64,000 nucleotides of DNA from Saccharomycopsis fibuligera x Saccharomycopsis cf. fibuligera (lineage: Eukaryota > Ascomycota > Saccharomycetes > Ascoideales > Saccharomycopsidaceae). Each line of letters starts with the position of its first letter. The first letter of the stretch is position 1. The position numbers were made by a program, and so were the translations under genes. The stretch covers positions 3,038,001 to 3,102,000 of the forward strand of contig CP012817.1 in assembly GCA_001936135.1 (NCBI GenBank), given 5' to 3'. The notes under the pieces were generated by a model. That model was not told the DNA's origin. It made no database searches and worked only from the letters and a program-made list of their open reading frames with translations. Below are positions 43,250 through 51,536 of the stretch, one piece after another.

Positions 43250-45898
43250 ATGTCTTTTTTCGGATTTGACCCTTCGTTGCCGGACAATGCTGATACTGTT
43301 GATTTTCAGGAAACTTATGACGGTTTAGGTGAGCAGCTCGGAGATAATGATGAATTCAATGATGAAACATTTGGCACCGATATCAATGCTATTGGGAAGG
43401 ATTTCAATTTTGGTGGCCGTGGTGGTCAAGAACAGATAAACAAAGTTGATCCTAACGTTTCTTACGCGCAAATGGCTAAAAGCATCCATCCTAATGTGAA
43501 AGCAACTGAGCCAGAAGAAGATGTGTTGAAGCCTGAAGATTCGTTGTGGGATACACCACCACCTCCAGAGAAGCAAGAACCAGCTAAAAAAGTGTTATCA
43601 TTGGAAGAACTCGAAGCAAGTTTGAGTACCAGTAACAACAACAGTAACAATGGTAATAATAATTTCCAGCAACAACAACCAATAGGTCTTCCACCACAAT
43701 CTGTGTATCCAGCGCCTTTTGGATACGGCAGTGTGCCACCAGGAATGAACTTCAATGGTGGGCTACCACCAAACCAAAACAATGGATACATGGGCTATCC
43801 TGGTGGTTATCCCCCACCACCAAACGCTAATGTTATTGGCGGACCACCACCGCCAGCAGGCTTCCCAGCAATGTCAAATGGTCCACCACAAGCACAAAAT
43901 GGTCAAAATTTTATCATTCCACTGGGGGCTCAACAACAAAATCCGGACTTCAATCATCCTATTCCGCTTCAAAACCAACAGTTGCCTGCCCAACAGCAGC
44001 AAGTACCACCACAACAAGAAGCACAGGGGACTCATCAAAAGAAGGAACTTGATTTGAATCAATTTCCACTTCTTGGAGCTCAAGCCGCTACTCAACAACT
44101 TCATCAATCACAAGTACCACAGCAGCAGCAACAGCAACAACAGCAACAACAACAACAACAACAGCAACAACAACAACAACAATTCCAGCAGCCACCAAAC
44201 CAACATCAAAACTTTACTGATAACCGTTATAACAATAACGGCAGTAACAATAATCGATATCATAACAATAACGATTACCATCGTAGATATAACAGTGGCA
44301 ACAGTGCAGAAAACAAGCAGCAACAACATCAACAACTGCAACATCAGCCACAAGCTGCCAACTTGACTCCCGAAGAACAAGAAAAATTAAACATCAAGAC
44401 GAAAAAACTTGAAAGAATTATCAAATACAACAACATTATGAGTCCAAGAGATAAAGACTTTGTCACCAGATTTCAAATCTCTCATATTGTCACTGACGAT
44501 CCGTACAATGAAGATTTTTATTTCCAAATATTCAAAGCAATCAGATCGCAAAGCACCTACGAGGATTCTTCATTAAACTCTATTGCTCAGTACTACTTGG
44601 AACACTCTGGACACAGGTTGGGCGGTAAGTACAAGAGAGCCGATGTAGCGTTACAAAGAATGCAACAGCAAGTCACAAAGGCGGTAACGGTTGCCAAAGA
44701 AAGACCTAAAAACTCTCAATACACTAAAGAAGGATCATTGGGTAAGATTAGTTTCGGTAACGGTAAGACCCCAAGAAAACAGTTAGAAGTGTTTAAGAAG
44801 GAGATTGAAGCAAATGCGGAGAATGTTGATGCTAAGGGTAACCCGCTTGTCAGTAATCTTTTTGTTAACTTTGACAATAAGGATAAGGCCAATATCAAGT
44901 TGAGTAACAATGTTATTTTGACATGTTTGGAAAGAACTTATGCTAATGTTTTGAAATTGGAAGCCCAGGAGAAAAACAATGAAAAGTTAAATGTTGCTGA
45001 ATTATGGGAATCTCTTCATATTTCCAACGAAGTTGTCAACGAACACGGGGAAAGAATTTCTGGAACAATTGACGAATTGAAAGAAAACATTTTCATCTCG
45101 TATTTCAACTATGATAAAGGGATCAAGTTGTTTCCAAGAATCTTGAGATATTTGACTCCAGATCAAAAATTCAAGTTGATGGAAAACATCTTCAAGAAGA
45201 TTTCGTTACTTAAACTTCTTAATGATTCTTCCTATGATCATTATTATGCGCAGACTGAATCAACCCGTGTCAAGATTGACAAAAAGGTTGACTTGTTTTC
45301 AAATTTGATTTTGAAGTTCATCATTGCTTTTATTTCCAATGACTTGAAATTTAACGATATTATCAAGTTGATTATTGGATTGATAAATTATAACAGTTTG
45401 ATCAAATTGCTACCAAACAAGATTGGCCTAACGCTAATCACGATTTTGATCTCCAAGATCGAATTAATCAAGCAAGATATCAACATTATGAGCAGTGACT
45501 TGATCATATGGAGCAACATATACGACAAGTTGTTCAATAGCTTAGTGGGCAAATTGATAAACGTTTTCCCAAAAAAATTGTACGTTGATGATGACGTATC
45601 TTTGATTAAAGACTCCGCCACTGCTGGTGCCGACAACAGCAAAAGCAGAGTGTTTGACGATTCGTACATCTGGCATTTTCTTGCCTCGTTGGCCCTTGCT
45701 GGGAAGTTGCAACATCAAAGAATAATTGTTGACGAAGCTAGAGAAAAAGTGTTTGAGTGTCTTGCATTTGCCAAGAAATTGAGCGAAGATGCAGTCTATA
45801 AAGAAGAATCAATAAAGAGATTTACCAATTTGAACTTGTTCTTGAATGTTATGGGGTTGAATGTTTCTGATACTGGCGAGATCACAGAGTTGAAATAA
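43250..45898 (+). CDS. PAT1: mRNA decapping activator Pat1
   Basis: An 882-residue protein whose start MSFFGFDPSLPD matches the conserved N-terminal motif of Pat1, where the Dhh1-contacting region lies. The next 330 residues are Pro/Gln/Asn-rich with a pure Gln tract and Pro-Gly repeats, typical of P-body proteins. From about residue 375 (LTPEEQEKLNIKTKKLERIIKYNNIMSPRDKDFVTRFQ) comes the mid domain, followed by the alpha-alpha superhelical C-terminal domain that binds Lsm1-7 and Dcp2. It links deadenylation to decapping. Longer than Saccharomyces Pat1 (about 796 residues) mainly through the low-complexity part. Confidence 0.93.
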   Translation: MSFFGFDPSLPDNADTVDFQETYDGLGEQLGDNDEFNDETFGTDINAIGKDFNFGGRGGQEQINKVDPNVSYAQMAKSIHPNVKATEPEEDVLKPEDSLWDTPPPPEKQEPAKKVLSLEELEASLSTSNNNSNNGNNNFQQQQPIGLPPQSVYPAPFGYGSVPPGMNFNGGLPPNQNNGYMGYPGGYPPPPNANVIGGPPPPAGFPAMSNGPPQAQNGQNFIIPLGAQQQNPDFNHPIPLQNQQLPAQQQQVPPQQEAQGTHQKKELDLNQFPLLGAQAATQQLHQSQVPQQQQQQQQQQQQQQQQQQQQQFQQPPNQHQNFTDNRYNNNGSNNNRYHNNNDYHRRYNSGNSAENKQQQHQQLQHQPQAANLTPEEQEKLNIKTKKLERIIKYNNIMSPRDKDFVTRFQISHIVTDDPYNEDFYFQIFKAIRSQSTYEDSSLNSIAQYYLEHSGHRLGGKYKRADVALQRMQQQVTKAVTVAKERPKNSQYTKEGSLGKISFGNGKTPRKQLEVFKKEIEANAENVDAKGNPLVSNLFVNFDNKDKANIKLSNNVILTCLERTYANVLKLEAQEKNNEKLNVAELWESLHISNEVVNEHGERISGTIDELKENIFISYFNYDKGIKLFPRILRYLTPDQKFKLMENIFKKISLLKLLNDSSYDHYYAQTESTRVKIDKKVDLFSNLILKFIIAFISNDLKFNDIIKLIIGLINYNSLIKLLPNKIGLTLITILISKIELIKQDINIMSSDLIIWSNIYDKLFNSLVGKLINVFPKKLYVDDDVSLIKDSATAGADNSKSRVFDDSYIWHFLASLALAGKLQHQRIIVDEAREKVFECLAFAKKLSEDAVYKEESIKRFTNLNLFLNVMGLNVSDTGEITELK
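44118..44190 (+). repeat. CAG/CAA microsatellite encoding poly-Gln in PAT1
   Basis: About 24 near-continuous Gln codons with mixed CAG and CAA. A longer Gln/Asn-rich stretch continues to about 44360. Confidence 0.9.
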
Positions 45899-46579
45899 GA
45901 CGTTTTGGAGGCTGAACAACAAACTTGATAAGGATGGAAAATAAATTCAACAAAACGACAAAAGAAGAAATGCAAAAAAAAAGTAAAAAACAAAAAACGA
46001 TAATATGCTTATGTAAAACAACGACACAGTTATAAGAGTTAATGTTGCAAACTCAAACCCTCAATCAAGAGAATGTGTGTGGGAATTGTTATTTTTTTTC
46101 TCTCTTTCGCATAGCAGTAAACTGGTGGAATTTATTGCTATTTGAATAAGAATGTAATCAATTGATTGACCGGATGACGATGGAATGGAATTTACAGCGA
46201 AAAGAATTGTAATTTGTTCATTTATTTATTTATATAGTTTTAATTTTATGTATAGAATAGCCCTGATGTTTTTTGTACTCCACACTCTTTGTAGTCTGTG
46301 TGTATATGGACCAGATAAGGAACAGCTTGGCGGGGCTTAACGTTAAGAGCCCATCCTTCGGATGCAGCGATACCGCAACGGAACTACTGGCAGGAAAAAC
46401 GGAAAATAAGGAAGCGAGGCAGTAAGCGGTAAACTTACAGTAGACAGCGATGCAGTTGAGGCGAGAAGGTGTATGATCTACTGTAAGCTTGACGAGACAC
46501 CACCTCGAATAATCAGGATACTACACAACAGCAGCCAGAGCCACAACCACAGTAACGAGCAAAGTAACACTGCAGCATC
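45899..46579. other. Intergenic region, SFT2 promoter
   Basis: 680 bp, AT-rich near PAT1 and more GC-rich close to SFT2. No gene is seen. Confidence 0.6.
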
Positions 46580-47224
46580 ATGAAATTCACTGACTTGTTC
46601 AAAAGAGACCAAGCGATACGGATTGAGGAGGAGCCGCTCCCGCCTCCAGTAACACACACCGCCAACACCAACACATCAACGTCTCCATTTAATGTCAACT
46701 TCAGTAACCTCAACCCATTCAAGAACTACGGCCCTATTCAACTACCGTTGACCGAAGAAGCAGAAGCACAAGTAACCAACGAGAGCGGGCCCCTCAACCT
46801 CAGCAAGTGGGACCGACTAGTCATCTTTGGTATCTTCCTCCTAGGAGCGGTTGTCTGCTACGCCATCTGTATATTCATGTTTCCCATCCTTTCTCTAAAG
46901 CCGCGCAAGTTCATCTCGTTGTGGACCCTAGGCTCAGTTTTTTTCCTTGTGAGCTTCGCTGTGCTCCAGGGCTTTGCGCAATACTTGAAGCATTTGTTGT
47001 CTGGTTCCAGAATAGCCTTCACTGTGGCATTCTTGGGCAGCATTGGACTTACAATGTACTCGTCGCTTGTGCTCCACAGCACGGTGTTGGCGATTGTGTT
47101 TGCGGTAGTGCAGCTAGTGGCCCAGTTGAGCTACACGGTGAGCTACTTCCCCTTCGGAAGGCAGACTTTGGGGTTCACGTCAAGGGTGGCGTTGTCGCAG
47201 GCTGAAAGCTGGATCAATAGCTGA
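46580..47224 (+). CDS. SFT2: Sft2-like Golgi membrane protein
   Basis: A 214-residue tetraspanning protein. A cytosolic N-terminal part (about 1-78) is Pro/Thr/Asn-rich. Four hydrophobic segments lie at about 81-105 (VIFGIFLLGAVVCYAICIF), 112-134 (WTLGSVFFLVSFAVLQGF), 146-168 and 171-193. The loop MFPILSLKPRKFISLWTLGS and the C-terminal SYFPFGRQ are conserved in Sft2 proteins, and the length equals the yeast family (215). Sft2 acts with the t-SNARE Sed5 in endosome-to-Golgi fusion. Confidence 0.9.
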   Translation: MKFTDLFKRDQAIRIEEEPLPPPVTHTANTNTSTSPFNVNFSNLNPFKNYGPIQLPLTEEAEAQVTNESGPLNLSKWDRLVIFGIFLLGAVVCYAICIFMFPILSLKPRKFISLWTLGSVFFLVSFAVLQGFAQYLKHLLSGSRIAFTVAFLGSIGLTMYSSLVLHSTVLAIVFAVVQLVAQLSYTVSYFPFGRQTLGFTSRVALSQAESWINS

Positions 47225-47383
47225 GGCGTCTATAGCTTATGTAGCTGCTAATTTATTGATATGTTGTGTCGCATGTGCCTTTGTCTTACTTCCCGGCAGT
47301 AAGCTCGCTGCGGAATGGGAACGGTCCGGAGAGTGCGGGTGGCGGTGGACGGAATGTCTGTTTTTTTGTTTTTGTTTTTGCTT

Positions 47384-47436
47384 CTATTATTATAATTATA
47401 ATAATAATTATTATGATAATTATATTATTACGATTA
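47384..47436. repeat. ATT/AAT-rich low-complexity tract
   Basis: A stretch of almost pure A and T in short alternating runs in the RTG1 promoter, able to fold back on itself. It is read as poly-Ile by spurious frames on either strand. Confidence 0.8.
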
Positions 47437-47667
47437 TCACCTTCATCACTTACGCTGATTGCTTGTAGACCAGCGCTATCCATAACCACTCTGTTGTACA
47501 GAAGACCCTGCTATCACACGACTCGCTGCAACAGCCAACCATCCTGCTTCTGGCACAGCCGAACTTCCAGTCCTTTCACTCGACAGACACGCCGTTTCCT
47601 GTTTCCTTCCCTTCATTTTGCCATCCCTCGTGTATTCAATCTCTCCTTCTGCTCTCCATATGATACA

Positions 47668-48834
47668 ATGACTGACTACAACTCGAAAGACATCTACGGC
47701 AGCTATCCTGGCTCCAATACAACAAACATAAACATCCCTTCGATGAGTCACGACAACGAAAGCCAGCACCACCATAGCGTCCTGCTTACTCCCGGCTCCC
47801 GCAGCTTCAATTCAAAAAGAGACATCAACAAGAGTGGCAATGCTGCTAACAACAGTAATGATCCTGGCCAAACAGTAGAACGCAAACGAAGAGACAACAT
47901 CAATGAAAGAATTCAGGAATTGGGAGCAATAATACCCCTGCAATTCTTCGACCTCAGTAAGGAAAAATCTTCAGGAACAAAGGACGGCAAGCCAAACAAG
48001 GGACAGATATTGTCCAAGTCAATTGAATATGTGGAGTTTCTTCAGGACAAAATCGACGAGAACAACAAGAAAGAGATTGAGTTGTTGATCATTTTGAAAA
48101 AACTCGAAGAAATTAAACAGCTTCCAGATAACTTGAGGCCTTCCAAGTCGCTCTTTAAGCATACCAGTGCAGAAATTGAATTAAGCAATATTGGGGTGGG
48201 TCCTTTGGCTGAAAACAGTAATAAGACAAACATCACAACTTCTGAAAGTAATGCTAATACTAATGCTAGCAACAGCAACAATAGCACCAATAATAATAGC
48301 AGTACCAACAGCAATAGCCACAGTATGACCCCAAACCAAAGAGCCAGTCCCACGGTGAATTCACCTAGTGTTAATTTTGACAGAACCAAAAGGGCATCGA
48401 TTGCTAGTATAGGCTCCCCGCTAGCCAATGCGACTAATAATGATAATAGTAACTCTAATGTTCCATCGCCAATGCTGACGAAATTTGAGCAAAATATTAT
48501 CCCATTGTCTAATTCTGACAGCAACACCACCACCACCACCAACAACAACAATAATAATAGTAATCATATCAATTTTAACAAATTGGATGCAGCGGTAATG
48601 GACAATGATCAAAACTTTTCCACGGGGTTTGATCAAAGTGTAGTTGGTAACAATAATAATGCTAGTGGTAATGAAAGTAATAATAGTTTTAATGCTAGTT
48701 TGGGCAATAATAACGGTAACTTTGGTCAAAATACATTCAACAATAACAATAACAATAACCACACTATTAACTCCACAAATTTCATGATAAAGCCAGAAGA
48801 TTACGAAAATTTTGGATTTAATTTTGACGTGTGA
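47668..48834 (+). CDS. RTG1: bHLH retrograde-response factor Rtg1 with an Asn/Ser-rich extension
   Basis: A 388-residue protein from the ATG at 47668. The bHLH spans about 70-130: basic region ERKRRDNINERIQEL, loop with GTKDGKPNKGQIL, then helix 2 SKSIEYVEFLQDKID. The GTKDGKPNKGQIL motif and the later block SAEIELSNIGVGPLA (about 168-182) match Saccharomyces Rtg1, which pairs with Rtg3 to switch on retrograde target genes (CIT2 and others) when mitochondria fail. The last 200 residues are Asn/Ser-rich and absent from the 177-residue Saccharomyces protein. Codon 91 is CUG in the context IIP-x-QFF. Confidence 0.88.
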   Translation: MTDYNSKDIYGSYPGSNTTNINIPSMSHDNESQHHHSVLLTPGSRSFNSKRDINKSGNAANNSNDPGQTVERKRRDNINERIQELGAIIPLQFFDLSKEKSSGTKDGKPNKGQILSKSIEYVEFLQDKIDENNKKEIELLIILKKLEEIKQLPDNLRPSKSLFKHTSAEIELSNIGVGPLAENSNKTNITTSESNANTNASNSNNSTNNNSSTNSNSHSMTPNQRASPTVNSPSVNFDRTKRASIASIGSPLANATNNDNSNSNVPSPMLTKFEQNIIPLSNSDSNTTTTTNNNNNNSNHINFNKLDAAVMDNDQNFSTGFDQSVVGNNNNASGNESNNSFNASLGNNNGNFGQNTFNNNNNNNHTINSTNFMIKPEDYENFGFNFDV

Positions 48835-49227
48835 TTGTATTTTTTACTTTTCTGAATTTGTTTGAATTTCTAGAAAATTATTAATATTACAAATCAGAGA
48901 TTTCTTGACGACCGTTTTACGATGATGACCCTATGTTTTATTTGATTTAAGTGTATCATTATATCATTATACTATATCCATTACTTTTAGTATTACAATT
49001 TCTTATCTAACTTTGCTTTCTATAGTTTCTTTGCTTTTTATTTAGCTTATTCTAGTGATTTTACTCACTATCATCTATTCTACTTTTACTTCTTATATAA
49101 AATATTGTCTTACTTACTTCATTTTACGCCACTGAGTTATTTTGGCTTACTCAATATCTTTTGCTTTTCAATCAAATGATGTGTTCAAATTGCTCTCAAT
49201 TTTCGACTCCTAAATGTTAATATTATC

Positions 49228-49476
49228 TTAATTGCTTTTTTTTTTGTGAACTGTTAATGTCATGATAATGTCGTCACTCAGCTCATACGCCGTTATTCTT
49301 CCCAAATCAACAAGCATGATGTTGACCTCCACGGTACTCTGGATTCTATGTGCTATTGCTGCCAACAAAGATGGCGATAAGACATCAAAAGCCAGTTTGT
49401 TTAATATTCTATTTACTGAACTATTCACTTGCTTTTGATAACAAATTTTAAATATAGTGGGTTCAAATAAAAGTAT
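49228..49476 (-). CDS. Candidate small protein or 3' exon with a histone-fold-like pattern
   Basis: On the minus strand an open stretch of about 80 codons ends at a TAA at 49228, between the convergent RTG1 and FAD1 genes. It reads NRILNKLAF, then SPSLLAAIAHRIQSTVEVNI, then DLGRITAYELSDDIIMTL. The helix-loop-long helix-loop-helix spacing resembles a histone fold such as CENP-S/MHF1, but sequence identity is weak. There is no ATG at a good place, so a short upstream exon would be needed. A GTATGT donor-like site exists at 49582-49577, but the obvious upstream ATG frame is closed before it. It may be a spliced gene, a relic or chance. Confidence 0.25.
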   Translation of the reverse strand: MLLFEPTIFKICYQKQVNSSVNRILNKLAFDVLSPSLLAAIAHRIQSTVEVNIMLVDLGRITAYELSDDIIMTLTVHKKKSN

Positions 49477-49719
49477 TTAGATTGGCCTAAGTATACCCAG
49501 TGCTCAGCTCGACTCAAGGTGAAGGTTAACGTTAAACTTCATCAATATATCATAACTTGGTTTTGCTGTTTAGTACACATACAATACTTCCTACACTCTT
49601 GAAAGTCTTACAGTATATATGCAATAGTTTTCTAAGTTCCTCATGTTTTATTGTCTTAGGTTTTATGCTTATAAGTTTGACTATGTCAATATGCTATACG
49701 CAAGAAAAAAAAGTCAATC

Positions 49720-51174
49720 TTATTTCTGCTGTTGAAACTTTATTCTACTGTATCGTTCATGCTCTTCATTCTGCAAATAAAATGCAGGATAAAATTCCTT
49801 ATCACCATTACACTTTTTCCCCCCATCATTTTCGGTCTCACCACTAAGATTCCATTGATCATTCTGTCGTTTTTTCCAGCTCAACCACCTTACCTGTTCC
49901 CAGTCCACACTTTCTTCCATGTCAAAGACTCGTTTTTCCAACATTGGATTCGGCACAGTTGAACAGACCCCTCCAATTGAAGTATACCCCAAGTCATAAA
50001 GCTCACAATACGGTAAATCCAAAGCTATCAAAAAATACCAAATCTCGCAGTACGACCATTCAAGCACCGGATGCACCCTCACGAAGCTTGGCCAGTCGTT
50101 ATCTGTTGGTTGAAATGGCTTCAAAGTAGCGGAAAATGGATCACTGCGTCGATTCCCCACAATTATAGCCTTAATGGCGGGGTTTTCGCGCAAGTACGTC
50201 TCGAAGCCAAGTTTGAGAGGCATGTTGGAGTAGGTTTTGAGGTTGAGGTTGTAGGTTGAGGTAATGTTGTTATTGAAGTATTCTATTTTGTCAAAGGATT
50301 TCTCGTAGTATATGTATACTGTATTGATTTTTGTGTTGCTATTGGTGGTCGTTGTGTGTTCATCGTCGCTATTTGTATTGTTTTCATTATTTTCGTTATT
50401 TTCGTTATTTTCGTTATTTTCGTTATTGTAGTTAGTGCGTTTTGATGCGTTACTATTATAATTTTTGTCGTGATTTTGATCAAGACCACGATCATGAAGC
50501 ACTGCTATGTATAAATACAACATTACCAAACAATCCTTCCCACCGTTGAAAGAAATTGAAATCTCATCTAGCGAATAATTATCTAATGCTTCAGATATTA
50601 CTTTTATTGAATCAATTACTTTTTGTTGAGTTGTTTGCTTAAGTCGTTTTATTGATTCGGGTTCGTTGATTTCTGTATTAATGCTATTCTCTGTGTGATT
50701 GCCATTGCCATGTCCATGATTATGGCTTATAGTACTTTTATTTTGATATACTTGATGATGCGTGTAATTGTTATTGAGAAATGCCAGTACTTTGGAAGAG
50801 GCCTCCAGGTATGCGTTTAACACCATATTATTGTGACTACTATTGTTATTTATTTCTTCGGTAATGTCCTCGTTCTTATTTGAATAATTTGAATAATATT
50901 TTGTATTTAAAAGATGTGAGTATGGGTATGAAAAAGTCAGATTTTTCCAACCTCCAATAACGCTAATGATTCCTCCAGTTTGCTGCTGTTGAACGAATAT
51001 CGCTAAAAATACCACTGGAACGAATGATAATGATAATAATACAAAGCTTCTGGTGCTAGTCATCAAGAGATAAAAAAGAAGATGGAAAAAGGGCTTTGAA
51101 AGCTCAAAGCTGAGAGTGTTAGTGTTGATATTGATGGTTGAAAATACGTGTCGGTATAAAAGTACGTCAGTCAT
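49720..51174 (-). CDS. FAD1: FAD synthetase (FMN adenylyltransferase)
   Basis: The enzyme of the PAPS-reductase-like family that makes FAD from FMN and ATP. The signature SFNGGKDC (about 208-215) is the nucleotide-binding P-loop. Other family motifs are IIVGNRRSDPF, TDNDWPSFVRVHPVLEW, and TSIGGVCSTVPNP. The longest frame (484 residues) is much longer than Saccharomyces Fad1 (306) owing to an Asn/His-rich insertion before the P-loop, a NEN repeat (near 50384-50430) and a 116-residue N-terminal extension with a hydrophobic stretch (FVLLSLSFVPVVFLAIFV). An internal ATG at 50826 (MVLNAYLEASSKV) begins where the Saccharomyces protein begins, and is the more conservative start. Confidence 0.88.
   Translation of the reverse strand: MTDVLLYRHVFSTININTNTLSFELSKPFFHLLFYLLMTSTRSFVLLSLSFVPVVFLAIFVQQQQTGGIISVIGGWKNLTFSYPYSHLLNTKYYSNYSNKNEDITEEINNNSSHNNMVLNAYLEASSKVLAFLNNNYTHHQVYQNKSTISHNHGHGNGNHTENSINTEINEPESIKRLKQTTQQKVIDSIKVISEALDNYSLDEISISFNGGKDCLVMLYLYIAVLHDRGLDQNHDKNYNSNASKRTNYNNENNENNENNENNENNTNSDDEHTTTTNSNTKINTVYIYYEKSFDKIEYFNNNITSTYNLNLKTYSNMPLKLGFETYLRENPAIKAIIVGNRRSDPFSATLKPFQPTDNDWPSFVRVHPVLEWSYCEIWYFLIALDLPYCELYDLGYTSIGGVCSTVPNPMLEKRVFDMEESVDWEQVRWLSWKKRQNDQWNLSGETENDGGKKCNGDKEFYPAFYLQNEEHERYSRIKFQQQK
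50384..50430 (-). repeat. 9-bp coding minisatellite in FAD1
   Basis: Tandem ATTTTCGTT units on the plus strand, encoding repeated Glu-Asn-Asn in the FAD1 frame. It lies in a non-conserved insertion after the P-loop domain strand. Confidence 0.85.
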
Positions 51175-51536
51175 TCAACTAGTCAGTTAGCCATCGCTAG
51201 TTCATTACGATCCATCAATCGATCGGCTAATTTGCCATTTGCCAAAGCCGAAGAGAAAATTCTTCGAAGAAAAAAAAGCAGAGTGACACATGCATGTACA
51301 TGCAGCGCTATACAGCGCGTATTTCTCCCAACATCCACTGACAAAAACAATATAACCAAGAGTACAACTCTTGGTACCAGTACCAATAATAATACAAAAA
51401 TCCCATCCAATCACAAGATACATAAAAAAACTATGCATATTCAAATACTAAAAATTCAAAACAAACTGGCGCCAATGGCATCATTCATTCAAATTAAGTG
51501 TTCATTTTAACTTAGCACCAATTCATCTGTGTTGGC

